Part shown: one piece after another, positions 42,701 to 51,439 of the stretch
How the letters are laid out: every line of letters begins with the position of its first letter
Numbering within the stretch: the stretch's first letter is position 1
NCBI RefSeq assembly: GCF_019655335.1
Contig: NZ_BPFD01000001.1
Span: 1-64,000 of the forward strand
DNA: 64,000 nucleotides
Direction: 5' to 3'
From: Shewanella hafniensis
GTDB taxonomy: Bacteria > Pseudomonadota > Gammaproteobacteria > Enterobacterales > Shewanellaceae
Notes under the pieces: model-generated
The model's database searches: none
Told to the model about the DNA's origin: nothing
Seen by the model: the letters and a program-made list of their open reading frames with translations, nothing else
Position numbers and translations under genes: made by a program

Positions 42701-43325
42701 TGATTCGAGTGCCATAAATGCGCGAATCAAACCTAATCGCAGTCATCGGGTTGGGGTCACTCAGCACCTGATCGAGGTTCTTTTGTCCAATGTCGATACC
42801 AATCAAGGTGCACTCTTTGATGTAGTTAAACCACGATTGCTCGATGTCCGAACCGGCGACACGATTTGCATCACCCAAACCAGAGCGATCCATCACCTGT
42901 TTTCTCACTTTAATCAGTGACTGTAAACTGGATGCAAAGCCGTATTCCGTCATGGCGGGAGTTGAGAAGGCGGTTTCAAACAATCGCGTGATTTGAAAGC
43001 CAACAGTCGAAATCGTACTGCCTGCGGCAGCAACACCGATAGGTACATTATCAACCACTCGAACTTGCCCCGTGTACGCATCCTCAATGCTCACTCGGGT
43101 ACTGGGTCCAAACATGGTTGCAAAGACTAGCCATGAGACTAAAACGTGCTGAAAGTTAATCCCACGACCACCTTGCATTAAGGCCTGAACAGAGACCATC
43201 AATACCCCAATGAGCAAGCCAATCCGAACCATTGAAGTAAAATCGCCTGTACCAGTGATCATCGCGACAGCGTTCAGGACCTGCTCTAAAAAAGCCGAAT
43301 CCCCGATGGAATAGATTTCCCACAT
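39756..43325 (-). CDS. traG: TraG, mating-pair stabilisation and entry-exclusion target
   Basis: TraG is an inner-membrane conjugation protein that stabilises mating pairs and is recognised by Eex of the recipient. At 1189 residues it matches SXT/R391 TraG in length. The N-terminal about 470 residues contain several hydrophobic helices ('IGLLIGVLMVSVQALM', 'YAITPLMAFVIALGQIGMRMA', 'AISLMLVYGSAITA'). The C-terminal 700 residues are polar, Ser/Gln-rich and probably periplasmic. It is the last gene of traF-traH-traG. Confidence 0.94.
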   Translation of the reverse strand: MWEIYSIGDSAFLEQVLNAVAMITGTGDFTSMVRIGLLIGVLMVSVQALMQGGRGINFQHVLVSWLVFATMFGPSTRVSIEDAYTGQVRVVDNVPIGVAAAGSTISTVGFQITRLFETAFSTPAMTEYGFASSLQSLIKVRKQVMDRSGLGDANRVAGSDIEQSWFNYIKECTLIGIDIGQKNLDQVLSDPNPMTAIRFDSRIYGTRIMLSGSSSDLDCTDAYSQLKLMTESTFIPRLKQVLSASLGTSSATDTDDVIRNALNNLGLASVNTQEYMTASVLLPIYEQSVTGKYMDDQAFTAAVMVNQAIEQRNTQWAAEQTLFQSIVRPMMTFFEGFIYAITPLMAFVIALGQIGMRMAGKYLLILLWIQLWMPVMAIINLYIHLTVAGKMSALDAFAGTEVPSFAGMMQMDSVLQTWIATGGMLASSVPAISLMLVYGSAITATHLAGRLQNGDAIDEKLASPDVSKNAPVMQSQSMFQNSALTGSAMTGASNLLSSFSVGNAVGSMVGSAKESMTQATQAFSRQVGNTMSRTFGEKLSYDNLSSVGRQIGSSNSASSAVVNQVTDDLQTRYGFGDDKKDAVRGLVSGVLSGGLRVGGDGTITNTGDKEVADKGFLGRLLGTGGNDSPQGSLPGVDKPESSRVPKISRLRAGLDLGGNFSGQVESSEGSSRSTTANTLTGEMQSLASSDSRRAEYRDAMVKDLSDSRRSGVEMSLSNQDYQSLQSSAQDVVTASNRFSELDQASYSLSGQRNTDGATLTRLAADNPEVMDYLGRYMNQHVEAGNRLRENLPMYQRLLPDDNQAYVAAAMESLTYSNSSTPAERDNDYQAAMTVMAMATGADLRSIQPRSNEGLSSTAPTFGGTQSQVESGVLGGYEDAATVQTQFNAAQSAYQTNLSGIDGQLNAHQQQAQQAVATDTSTYQSGLNSEAGSQWRSRIMADDSGVSGAEMFFNSASAIGDFSGKHTDAALHTLNHFGEDYESYKEQALEDPGSRGFLHNATVASKSTWDGLKAAVDAGTSLENPLTAFNDAYSGSSSQYASEVNWGTKSEAMLAGAFGAAVNNRYGEFLEQYADDFKKEAYSEGQRMGLTPIQSQVFAQAFNEGLAGRVFNSEDSSSWSPEMLGLREQMLNEYRQKDESGAYIPDSVSEEDKAFVDKQIAVISNASLAGDYAQNNLIDIRAYNQASGRN

Positions 43326-43328
43326 GAC

Positions 43329-44717
43329 CTATTCCCCCAGCGCCGTAGATTTAACGGTGTAATAACGCTGTTTGCGAATGGTCTGAATCACCTGGTTAAA
43401 ATGTGCCAGCAACTCTTGCTCTGAGCCGTATCTTCGCTGCAACGCGGCGTACTCCTCATTGATTTGGCGACGTGCACGTTCAAGGTCTTCCGTTAATAAC
43501 TTCGCATAGGCATGATCTTCCACACCGGAGGTACTTCTAGCTGCATTGAGCATGTCTTCAACCAATGCTCGCGCCATCTCAACAGCAATAAATGGTGCCG
43601 TTCGTGAAGCAAACGACCTAGCGGCACCTTCATTTAATGCAGAAAGTGTTCGAATCATGCCGCCAATGCTCGCGGGAGCCGAGGCCATAAAAGCCTTTTC
43701 GGTGGTGCTAGCTGCCCCAGTATTTCGAGCAAACTTAAAAATAATGCCGTTACTAGAACCTGTACCAAGAAGTAAATTTTCGACCTGAGTTGATAACCCG
43801 GTTAGGGTCACGTTAGTGATTGTCGGATTTAGACAGCCGTCTTGTATCACTGTGTCACATCGGTACATAGCGACGTTACCGCCATGAATTAGATGCTCAA
43901 TAGTCACTTTATTGCCATTCAGTCTGGTCAGTTTTGGGGCTTTACCTTGACCATCAGCCGCATTCGCTAAATCACCAACGATGATCGAGCCAGTCACCGA
44001 CATAACCGCTTCAAGAAAACGATCATCCCCCGATGCAAACCAGCTTGATGCCGAGTGACGTTTCAGTGCTCGCCAGACCAAGTTACCTTTAATCGTTTTG
44101 TTCACATCAGATGCCGCGACACTTGAAGCATTCTCATAAGGGTTCTTACCGTTGGACTCACTCCAACTGGTAAAAACGTCTCCAGCCCCTTTGAGAGAGC
44201 TCAACATGCTGGCTTCTGTTTGCCCCTTCTTACCAAAAGCAGCCAGAGTATCGTTCACGACTCCCTGAGCCATTTGACAGGAATTGCCAAAATATTCGTT
44301 CAACTGCTGGATTTTCTTTTGCAGTGTCTCCATGTGCTGGGAGCATTTCTCACACATAGCACTGAGCGCCAATTGGAATGCGTACCCCTTGGCATTTGCC
44401 GCTACAGAGCGAAGTAATTGAACAAACTGATCCGCGTTAACAAATGACAAACTTCCAGCGAACATATCAATGCCGCCACAACCAGCTTGGAATGACGGAG
44501 GCACCATAGAGACGAGGTTTTCGTTCATGATCCTGTTACGAACAACAACACTTCCACCAGATATAACGCCACGCCGCTGACTCTCGAATACACCAGGCGC
44601 AGTGGTGTTGGTCATTGAACCAAACAACTGATTCATCTCCTGTTGCAAGCTTGCTTGGCTCATAGATGAAAAACCAATCGCACAGGCGATTAGCGATACT
44701 TGGAATACTTTTTTCAT
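43329..44717 (-). CDS. traH: TraH, F-type conjugative pilus assembly protein
   Basis: This 462-residue periplasmic protein has a signal peptide (hydrophobic core 'VSLIACAIGFSSMSQA'). It is required for pilus assembly in F-like type IV secretion systems. Family features are the early 'GGSVVVRNRIMNENLVSMVPPSFQAGCGGIDMFAGS' segment and a Cys-rich 'LSAMCEKCSQHMETLQKKIQQLNEY' coiled region. It is packed between traF and traG with gaps of two to four bases. Confidence 0.94.
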   Translation of the reverse strand: MKKVFQVSLIACAIGFSSMSQASLQQEMNQLFGSMTNTTAPGVFESQRRGVISGGSVVVRNRIMNENLVSMVPPSFQAGCGGIDMFAGSLSFVNADQFVQLLRSVAANAKGYAFQLALSAMCEKCSQHMETLQKKIQQLNEYFGNSCQMAQGVVNDTLAAFGKKGQTEASMLSSLKGAGDVFTSWSESNGKNPYENASSVAASDVNKTIKGNLVWRALKRHSASSWFASGDDRFLEAVMSVTGSIIVGDLANAADGQGKAPKLTRLNGNKVTIEHLIHGGNVAMYRCDTVIQDGCLNPTITNVTLTGLSTQVENLLLGTGSSNGIIFKFARNTGAASTTEKAFMASAPASIGGMIRTLSALNEGAARSFASRTAPFIAVEMARALVEDMLNAARSTSGVEDHAYAKLLTEDLERARRQINEEYAALQRRYGSEQELLAHFNQVIQTIRKQRYYTVKSTALGE

Positions 44718-44719
44718 CG

Positions 44720-45664
44720 TTATAACCCTCCTTGTGCACGCAGATAGCGAACAAGGAACTCAGGGTCCTGTAATATTTTTTCGTTAAGCTCTTGGGCTGA
44801 CATCGCGAGTGAAACGCCGGGCTGAACAGGTCTGGTGGCATAGTAAGTTTGATCGTCAATCCAACCGGCTTGATGGGCTGCAAGAATGATTCGATTATTG
44901 AGCTCATCAAGGCTCATTGCGCCCTGGCCAATCGGAGTGATGACATTAGGCGGGTCAACTAAGAAAACCGCAGGAACAGTCGTAACGGACAAGGATTGAG
45001 CTTGTCCTGAATCGACTTTGTAATTTGGAAATTCTCCACTTGGTAAAGGCAAGCCATCGACAGCAATAGCAAACACCTCGAAACCGTAGTTCAAAGCCAT
45101 GGATTCGATGATAGGCGCTTGAGCATGGCAATAAGGGCAATCCGAACGATAGAAGAAGAACAAGCCAGCCCGTTTTGCTACTTCACCTAAAGCAACATCC
45201 CGTTGAGCGCCAGCTTCTCGATCCATCCGATTGGCAGCATAGGTCGCCAAGGGTCTACGACTGATTTCATCCAAAACAGGATCGCCCATGACAACCTGCT
45301 GACTAACATCAGCAAACTGTGAGCCCTTATCCATCATGACTCGCTGGAGATACAGATAGGCTCTGACATTCTCATTCGTCGGCTCATCAATTGCCTTGTC
45401 CATGAACGACTGCATGTGCTCTCGGAACCAGGCAGCACTGAAAGGCTTTAGCCCGCTCTGACTCGACTCTGCCGCACCTGATTCCGGCTTTATAGGCTCT
45501 TCATCCTCCGCTGGCTCAGGAATGACCTGATACCAAAACCAGCCTTCCTGACCACGCTGATAGAATTGCCCATCACTAGCATGGGCGGGCAGGATGAATA
45601 GAAAGAAAATAATGATTGGGATGGTCACCCATAGGATGAACCAAGGGAACAAGGGGGTTCTCAT
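44720..45664 (-). CDS. traF: TraF, thioredoxin-like conjugation protein
   Basis: This 314-residue periplasmic protein of the F-type transfer system has an N-terminal membrane anchor or signal (about 5-28) and a thioredoxin-like fold from about residue 150. The redox motif is in FFFYRSDCPYCHAQAP, and a cis-Pro loop is at VTTVPAVFLVDP. It probably forms disulfides in other transfer proteins. It is the first gene of traFHG, and the variable cargo begins just upstream of it. Confidence 0.93.
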   Translation of the reverse strand: MRTPLFPWFILWVTIPIIIFFLFILPAHASDGQFYQRGQEGWFWYQVIPEPAEDEEPIKPESGAAESSQSGLKPFSAAWFREHMQSFMDKAIDEPTNENVRAYLYLQRVMMDKGSQFADVSQQVVMGDPVLDEISRRPLATYAANRMDREAGAQRDVALGEVAKRAGLFFFYRSDCPYCHAQAPIIESMALNYGFEVFAIAVDGLPLPSGEFPNYKVDSGQAQSLSVTTVPAVFLVDPPNVITPIGQGAMSLDELNNRIILAAHQAGWIDDQTYYATRPVQPGVSLAMSAQELNEKILQDPEFLVRYLRAQGGL

Positions 45665-45974
45665 TGTCAGCTCCAGAAAATTTCATAGAGCTAACATGCT
45701 AATGATCCCGGTAAGAGCGATTGGCCAGATAGATGAATGAATCGTGTGTTTTTCTGACTAGCTGTTGTGACCAGTAACAACAGCTAATTTTAACGAGCCA
45801 AATTTATGATTGGACCGCTTTGAGCGAGTTGCGGACGCTCACAACATGCGCTCACGAAAAAACGAATCTCGGCTTTGTCTTGAAACCTGACATTCAGTCA
45901 GCCTGTGCTCGGATAAGTATGCCTGCAGCTCCTGTTCCGAGCGATAAATCAGGTTTAGTTTAGGGTGCGCATGG
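45665..45974. other. Junction between the ICE backbone and its hotspot cargo
   Basis: The 310 bases upstream of traF contain no supported gene. They should hold the traF promoter and the hotspot boundary. The stretch 45817-45874 is one copy of a degenerate 58-bp repeat whose other copy is at 53787-53845 inside the cargo. Confidence 0.5.
45817..45876 (+). repeat. Dispersed degenerate repeat, copy A
   Basis: It shares GCTTTGAGCGA-TTGC at the left and AAACGAATCTC-GCTT at the right with copy B at 53787-53845, with nearly the same spacing between the two blocks. The copies lie at two points in the cargo region, one next to traF and one beside the phytochrome operon. Confidence 0.55.
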
Positions 45975-46676
45975 CTAGATCCCTTGCTGTGTCGCCCAGA
46001 ACTGATTGGTTAGCTGATCCAATCTTCTGGTGATATTGACCGTCTTTTCGGCAACCTTTCCGCTTAATTTAACGGCATCGAGGTTTTCCTGCGCATTACT
46101 TTTTATAATAAGCACGCTTTCACTGACCGAGTTTACCACCGACGTTTGTTCATTTACTGCCCGCGCAATTTGCTCGCTCATGCGGGAAATCGTGCTAATC
46201 GCATTCAGGATATTTTCCAGAGCCTGCGCCGTGGCATGGCTTTTTGCCACACTCTGTTCCGCTGCCGCTTCACCGGAACGCATGGCACTGACGGCTTGTC
46301 GGACACCACTTTGTAATTGCTCAATGACGCCGCGGATCTCTTTAGTGGATTCTTGGGTGCGATTGGCCAAAGAGCGCACTTCATCGGCAACAACCGCGAA
46401 GCCCCGGCCAAGCTCACCTGCTCGTGCAGCTTCAATGGCTGCGTTTAACGCCAACAAATTAGTCTGGTCGGCAATGGCGAGAATAACGTCGAGGATTTTT
46501 TCAATTTCATTGCTGCTTATGGCAACGTTATTGATGACCTGCGACGCCGAGTGAATGAGACGTTTCAATTCATTAATGGTGCTGGCATTTTCATCAACAA
46601 CCTGTTTGCCGGAGTTGGCAATTGCCAGTCCGTCAGCAGAGGCGGTAGAAGTTTCGGCTGCGTTGATGGATACGCT
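45975..46676 (-). pseudogene. Methyl-accepting chemotaxis protein, C-terminal fragment
   Basis: About 233 codons of the MCP signalling domain are preserved. The highly conserved hairpin tip is intact ([37 protein letters not shown]). The frame is open past the internal TTG at 46568 to about 46676, where it meets IS21-family transposase sequence read on the other strand. The sensory N-terminus is missing, so the gene has been cut by the insertion or by a later deletion. It resembles the MCP domain of the complete gene at 51440. The C-terminus ends in WATQQGI with no CheR-docking pentapeptide. Confidence 0.85.
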
Positions 46677-47954
46677 TTGGAGTTAAAAGATCCGAAGCTA
46701 ACCAAGCAGTTATTGTGGCAGGAGTACCAAGCTGAACATGGCCGCGCAGCGCTGGGATATACCCAATTCTGCGAACATTATCGCCGCTGGAAAGGCTCGC
46801 AGCGCCGTTCGATGCGCCAACAGCATTATGCAGGCGAGAAACTCTTTATCGATTTCTGTGGCCCCACGGTGCCCATTGTCGACCCGCGCACTGGCGAAAT
46901 CCGCAAAGCCGCCATCTTCGTGGCCACCTTAGGTGCATCCAATTACACCTATATCGAAGCCTGTGCCGGGCAGGATCAGCAGTCCTGGCTGATGGCCAAC
47001 AGCCGTTGCCTGAGCTTTTTAGGCGGTGTGCCGACCTTATTGGTGCCGGATAATCTCAAGGCTGCTGTGGCCAAAGCTGACAAGTTTGAGCCGACCATCA
47101 ACAGTGATTACCAGGCACTGGCGCGACATTACCGATGCACCGTCATGCCTGCGCGTCCTTATAAACCAAAGGATAAAAGCAAAGTAGAAGGTGCTGTGCT
47201 GATTGTTGAGCGCTGGGTATTAGCGCGGCTTCGCCACCAGATCTTTTACTCGCTGGAGGCACTGAATCAGGCGATCCGATTGCTGAATCACCAGCTAAAC
47301 GAGCGGCCAATGAAAGCTTATAACGGATTAAGCCGTAAAGACTTGTTCCAACAAATTGACCAGCCTGCGCTCAAAGCGCTGCCTGCATTCCCGTATGAAT
47401 ACACCGAATACAAAGTGGCCAAAGTGGGACCGGATTACCACCTGCAGTTCGATAAACATTACTACTCGGTACCGCATGCCTTGTGCGGTGAGCGGCTGGA
47501 AATACAGGCCACTGCCACCATGATCTGGGTGCATCACAAAGGCCAGTGTGTGGCGCAGCATGTGCGAAGTAGCAAAGCCTTCGGTCAAACCTCGGAGTTA
47601 TCACACTTGCCACCAGCCCACGCCGCGCATCAGGAATGGGGGCCAGAGCGATTAAGGCAATGGGCAGAGAAAATAGGGCCGGATACGCTAGGCGTGGTGC
47701 TGGCGATAGAGAAGCGTAAAGCTCATCCGGTCTTGGCACAGCGCACCTGTCTGGCACTGCTTGGCCTGCAAAAAAGTTATGGCAGCAAACGGCTGGAACG
47801 CGCCTGCGGCATGGCACTGCAACAACAGGCGACGTTCACCGGCTTTATTAAAAACTTGCTGAAAAACGGCTTCGATCAAACTCAACCTGACACCGAAAGT
47901 AGCGCCCCAGCACTTATACACACCAACTTACGTGGTCCTCACCACTACCAATAA
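46677..47954 (+). pseudogene. istA: IstA transposase of IS21 family, N-terminally truncated
   Basis: The reading frame lacks the helix-turn-helix N-terminus; it starts at about '[18 protein letters not shown]'. The DDE catalytic core is intact: LFIDFCGPTVPIVD (first Asp), LLVPDNLKAAV (second Asp) and KDKSKVEGAV (Glu). The frame can be read upstream to 46551, but those residues are the MCP gene read backwards. It overlaps istB by 23 bases. Confidence 0.85.
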
Positions 47955-48711
47955 GGACAGAATAATGGATCTGATCATGACACAATTACGCCAGCTGAAA
48001 ATGGCGGCGATGGCCAAAGCTCTGGAGCTGCAACGGCAAAATCCGCATAACTACAACGGCTTGAGCTTCGAAGAACGATTGGGCTTATTGGTGGAGCAAG
48101 AGCAGTTCTCACGCGACAACACCCGCCTGATGAGGCTGCGCAAAGATGCTGGGCTGCGACTTCGGGCCAGTCCGGAGGAGCTGAAATACCCGGCACGACG
48201 CGGCATACGACCAGAGCAACTGACCCCCCTGCTGCAAGGGCATCACCTGAACTACGGCCAAAACGTACTCATCACGGGAGCAACAGGCTGCGGCAAAACC
48301 TATTTGGCCTGTGCGTTGGGAGAACAAGCGTGCAGACAGAATAAAAAGGTGAGGTACTACCGACTGGGTCGCCTGATGGAAGCGTTGAAACTGGGGCATG
48401 CCGATGGCAGTTATTTAAAGCAATTAAGCCAGTTGCAAAAGCTGGACCTATTGATCCTGGACGACTGGGGGTTAGAAGGATTTAAGGGTAAACAAATCAG
48501 CGATCTGCTGGATGTGATTGAAGACAGATACGAGCAACGCAGCACAGTGATCGTTAGCCAATTACCGGTCAGTGAATGGTATGGACTCATGGAAAATCCG
48601 ACGGTAGCAGATGCGCTGTTAGACCGATTGATCCACAACGCCCATCGACTGGAATTAACAGGAGAATCGCAACGGAAAAAAAGTCTGGCTGAACCAGCGG
48701 AAGTAAGTTAA
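47932..48711 (+). CDS. istB: IstB, ATP-binding helper of IS21 transposition
   Basis: This 259-residue AAA+ ATPase has Walker A GATGCGKTYLA and Walker B LLILDDWGLEGF. IstB selects the target site and activates IstA. The gene is complete, but its partner IstA is truncated, so the pair is probably non-functional unless another IstA acts in trans. Confidence 0.92.
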   Translation: MVLTTTNKDRIMDLIMTQLRQLKMAAMAKALELQRQNPHNYNGLSFEERLGLLVEQEQFSRDNTRLMRLRKDAGLRLRASPEELKYPARRGIRPEQLTPLLQGHHLNYGQNVLITGATGCGKTYLACALGEQACRQNKKVRYYRLGRLMEALKLGHADGSYLKQLSQLQKLDLLILDDWGLEGFKGKQISDLLDVIEDRYEQRSTVIVSQLPVSEWYGLMENPTVADALLDRLIHNAHRLELTGESQRKKSLAEPAEVS

Positions 48712-48845
48712 AAAGTGAGGGGTTACGAAGAAAAGATCAGATGGCCGGACGATACCGAAACAGCTGGCCGGACAAACCGAAATACGCACATGATGGTCTT
48801 TTTGCAAAAAAAAGTTTTTAACTGATAGCTTTGTAAGGAAATAAA

Positions 48846-51389
48846 ATGCCAATTGCACGTAATCTGTCAGACATATTTATTCAAACTCTTGAGCAGGCTA
48901 TAGACAGTGTCGTCGTCATTGACTCTCAAAACTGTATAGTCCTGTTCAACGCAGCTGCTGAAAAGTTGTGGGGGTATTCCAGGGATGAAGTGATTGGGGA
49001 AAACGTAAAAATTTTGGTACCTCTGCATATCCGAACAGAACATGACAGTTACATCAATGCAAATAGAACAACCGGAATTAACAAAATTGTAGGGACTAGT
49101 CGAGATGTACCAATTCACCGTAAAGATGGCGGTTGTCGCTGGGGTGCAATGTCTATCTCGAAGGTAGAGAGCGAGGGGCAAATTCTCTATACAGCCTTTA
49201 TTAAAGACGTAACTCAGCAGTATTACGAAAAAGAAAAGTTACGGCTTTTATCTCTGGTGACAGACCAAACGGACAGTGCAATTATTATCACTGACGGACA
49301 ATGGAAGATTATTTATGTAAACGCTGGATTTGAAAAAGTGTTCGGCTACACGGCAAAAGAGGTTGAAGGACTTCATCCTACGGCTTTACTTACTCCGAAT
49401 TTATCTCAGACCTCAATAGCCAAAGTGCATGAAAAATTGCTTAATGGGCTGCCCGCTAAGTCGGAAGAGTTGACACATGTAAAGAGTGGCGAGCGGATCT
49501 GGAGCAGCATCACTGTCAATCCCATTCTTGATGATCATAATAGCTTGACGCATACGGTGAGTATTCTTTCTGATATCACAGGCGCGAAAATGCATGAAGT
49601 TATGCAACATTGCATTCTCGATGCGATGGCCAGAGAAGAGCCTCTTGAGAACTTGATGGAAATTGCGTGTCGAGAAATTGAGCGTATAGCTCCTGAAATT
49701 ATAGCAGCGGTGCTTCAGGTTGATGATGAAAATAAGTTACACCCTCTAGCAGCACCTAGCCTGGAACAGGCTTATAAAAACGTGCTCGAAGGAATGCCAA
49801 TAGGCGAGTGTGTAGGAACCTCCGGCACGGCGGCGTTTCGCGGAGAAACGGTTGTAGTAAGTGATATTGAAACCGATCCGTTATGGATGGACCTTCGAGC
49901 GGACATTCTTCCTCTAGGCATCAAAAGTTGCTGGGCTACCCCCATTAAAAACAGCAAAGGGTTATGTGTTGGAACCCTGGCATTTTATTACAAAGAGAAG
50001 CGCCAACCATCAGCATTTCATCAGCGATTAGTTGAAGCCATCGTTCCATTGTGCACTTTGGCGATGGAGCGAGAAGAAAGCCGTCAGAATATACGTCAGT
50101 TAGCGTTCTATGACAGTTTAACGGAGCTTCCAAATCGCAGCTTGTTACACGCAAAGGCTGAGCATGCGCTTATTGAAGCCAAACGAAGCAAGACGACTTT
50201 AGCTGTTCTCTTTATAGATATTGATCGGTTTAAGCAGGTGAATGATTCACTTGGTCATCCCGCCGGTGATGCATTACTCCAACAATTTGCAGAGCGTTTG
50301 AGCTTTCAGCGTAGACAAACCGACATTGTTGGTCGTTTGTCCGGTGATGAGTTTGTCGTCGTCTTACCAGGATGTGAAGTGAGTAATGTCACCGAAATTA
50401 TTGAGGAAATAAAGCTCAATATTTCGCAGCCTTGCAAGATCGGAGGCTCTACCTTGTCACCTTCTGCCAGCATAGGGATTAGTTTATACCCACAAGATGG
50501 CCATGACATAGGCTCACTTATCCATCGTGCAGATATGGCCATGTATCAGGCGAAGAGCACTGGTCGAGGCCGATTTAGCTTTTTTAGTCATGAACTGAAT
50601 CAGTTGGCTCAAGAGCGCCAGGAGCTCGAAAATGCTTTGCGAGAAGCGATAGAAAATAACGAACTAAAACTACACTTTCAACCTCAAATAAGCATGTCTG
50701 AAGGTAGATTATATGGCGTTGAAGCGTTGGCTCGCTGGGAACATCCTAAGTTTGGAACAGTATCTCCAGCTCGCTTCATCCCACTTGCAGAAGAATGCGG
50801 GTTAATTGGAGTTCTGGGCCACTGGGCTATTAAAGAAGCCTGTCAGCAAATGGCGATCTGGAGAAGAAAAGGGATCAACATTCCTGCAATCTCCGTGAAT
50901 TTGTCGCCTAGTAATTTCCATAACTTAGACTTGTGCGGAATGATAACGCAAACACTAACTCAACATAACCTGCAAGCGAGCGATTTAACATTAGAGCTGA
51001 CAGAAAGTGTTTTACTCGACACAAATCCCAGCACAATGAAAGTGCTCAATGAGGTTCACGCTCAAGGGATACGCTTGGCAATGGATGATTTCGGTACCGG
51101 TTATTCGAGTTTAAGCTACTTACGCAGATTACCAATCCATGAATTAAAGTTAGACCGAAGTTTTGTACTGGATTTAGAAAATGATGCAACCAGCCGTGCT
51201 CTGAGCGATGCAGTCTTGCGGATTGGTGAAAGTTTGCAATTAAAGGTGGTCGCAGAAGGTGTTGAAGAGGAAGGTCAGTATCAGATTTTGAAGGGGCAAG
51301 GTTACCATGTTGCTCAAGGATACTTACTATCAAAACCGCTAAGCTCCATTGACTTGGAGCAATGGATCCAAAATGCAAAAACAGTCTAA
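48846..51389 (+). CDS. DosP-like PAS-PAS-GAF-GGDEF-EAL c-di-GMP enzyme with probable heme PAS
   Basis: An 847-residue soluble protein: PAS1 (about 10-120), PAS2 (125-245), GAF (255-410), GGDEF (415-580) and EAL (590-840). The domain order and PAS1 sequence match E. coli DosP, an O2-sensing c-di-GMP phosphodiesterase. Aligned without gaps to DosP, the proximal heme His is kept (His66) and so is the O2-stabilising Arg (Arg86), while the redox-switch Met is Thr84. The GGDEF motif is SGDEF with an RQTD inhibitory site; the EAL motif (VEALARW) and DDFGTGYSSL are intact, so both activities are possible. A Shine-Dalgarno (AAGGA) precedes the ATG. It lies 56 bases past the IS21 end and is followed by a PAS-MCP gene. 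Confidence 0.85.
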   Translation: MPIARNLSDIFIQTLEQAIDSVVVIDSQNCIVLFNAAAEKLWGYSRDEVIGENVKILVPLHIRTEHDSYINANRTTGINKIVGTSRDVPIHRKDGGCRWGAMSISKVESEGQILYTAFIKDVTQQYYEKEKLRLLSLVTDQTDSAIIITDGQWKIIYVNAGFEKVFGYTAKEVEGLHPTALLTPNLSQTSIAKVHEKLLNGLPAKSEELTHVKSGERIWSSITVNPILDDHNSLTHTVSILSDITGAKMHEVMQHCILDAMAREEPLENLMEIACREIERIAPEIIAAVLQVDDENKLHPLAAPSLEQAYKNVLEGMPIGECVGTSGTAAFRGETVVVSDIETDPLWMDLRADILPLGIKSCWATPIKNSKGLCVGTLAFYYKEKRQPSAFHQRLVEAIVPLCTLAMEREESRQNIRQLAFYDSLTELPNRSLLHAKAEHALIEAKRSKTTLAVLFIDIDRFKQVNDSLGHPAGDALLQQFAERLSFQRRQTDIVGRLSGDEFVVVLPGCEVSNVTEIIEEIKLNISQPCKIGGSTLSPSASIGISLYPQDGHDIGSLIHRADMAMYQAKSTGRGRFSFFSHELNQLAQERQELENALREAIENNELKLHFQPQISMSEGRLYGVEALARWEHPKFGTVSPARFIPLAEECGLIGVLGHWAIKEACQQMAIWRRKGINIPAISVNLSPSNFHNLDLCGMITQTLTQHNLQASDLTLELTESVLLDTNPSTMKVLNEVHAQGIRLAMDDFGTGYSSLSYLRRLPIHELKLDRSFVLDLENDATSRALSDAVLRIGESLQLKVVAEGVEEEGQYQILKGQGYHVAQGYLLSKPLSSIDLEQWIQNAKTV

Positions 51390-51439
51390 ATGTTCATACT
51401 ATTTGCTATTGAAGTGCATTGTGTCGACGGGAGTTCGAA

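Larger units (their letters stand above)
46677..48790 (+). mobile_element. IS21-family element, left end deleted
   Basis: An istA-istB pair is followed by an end region containing two GGCCGGAC repeats and a terminus near TACGCA (about 48788-48790). The left terminus and the first about 100 codons of istA are absent: the element begins directly at MCP sequence around 46665-46690. It is therefore immobile by itself. Confidence 0.8.

Noticed and set aside
45839..45970. Open stretch on the minus strand just after the MCP stop, reading like a protein end
   Set aside because: It has no start codon in its frame and part of it coincides with the dispersed repeat, so a coding origin is not supported.
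46551..46676. N-terminal extension of the IstA reading frame
   Set aside because: These codons are the antisense of the MCP signalling domain, whose minus-strand frame is clearly the real one; they do not resemble the IstA N-terminus.
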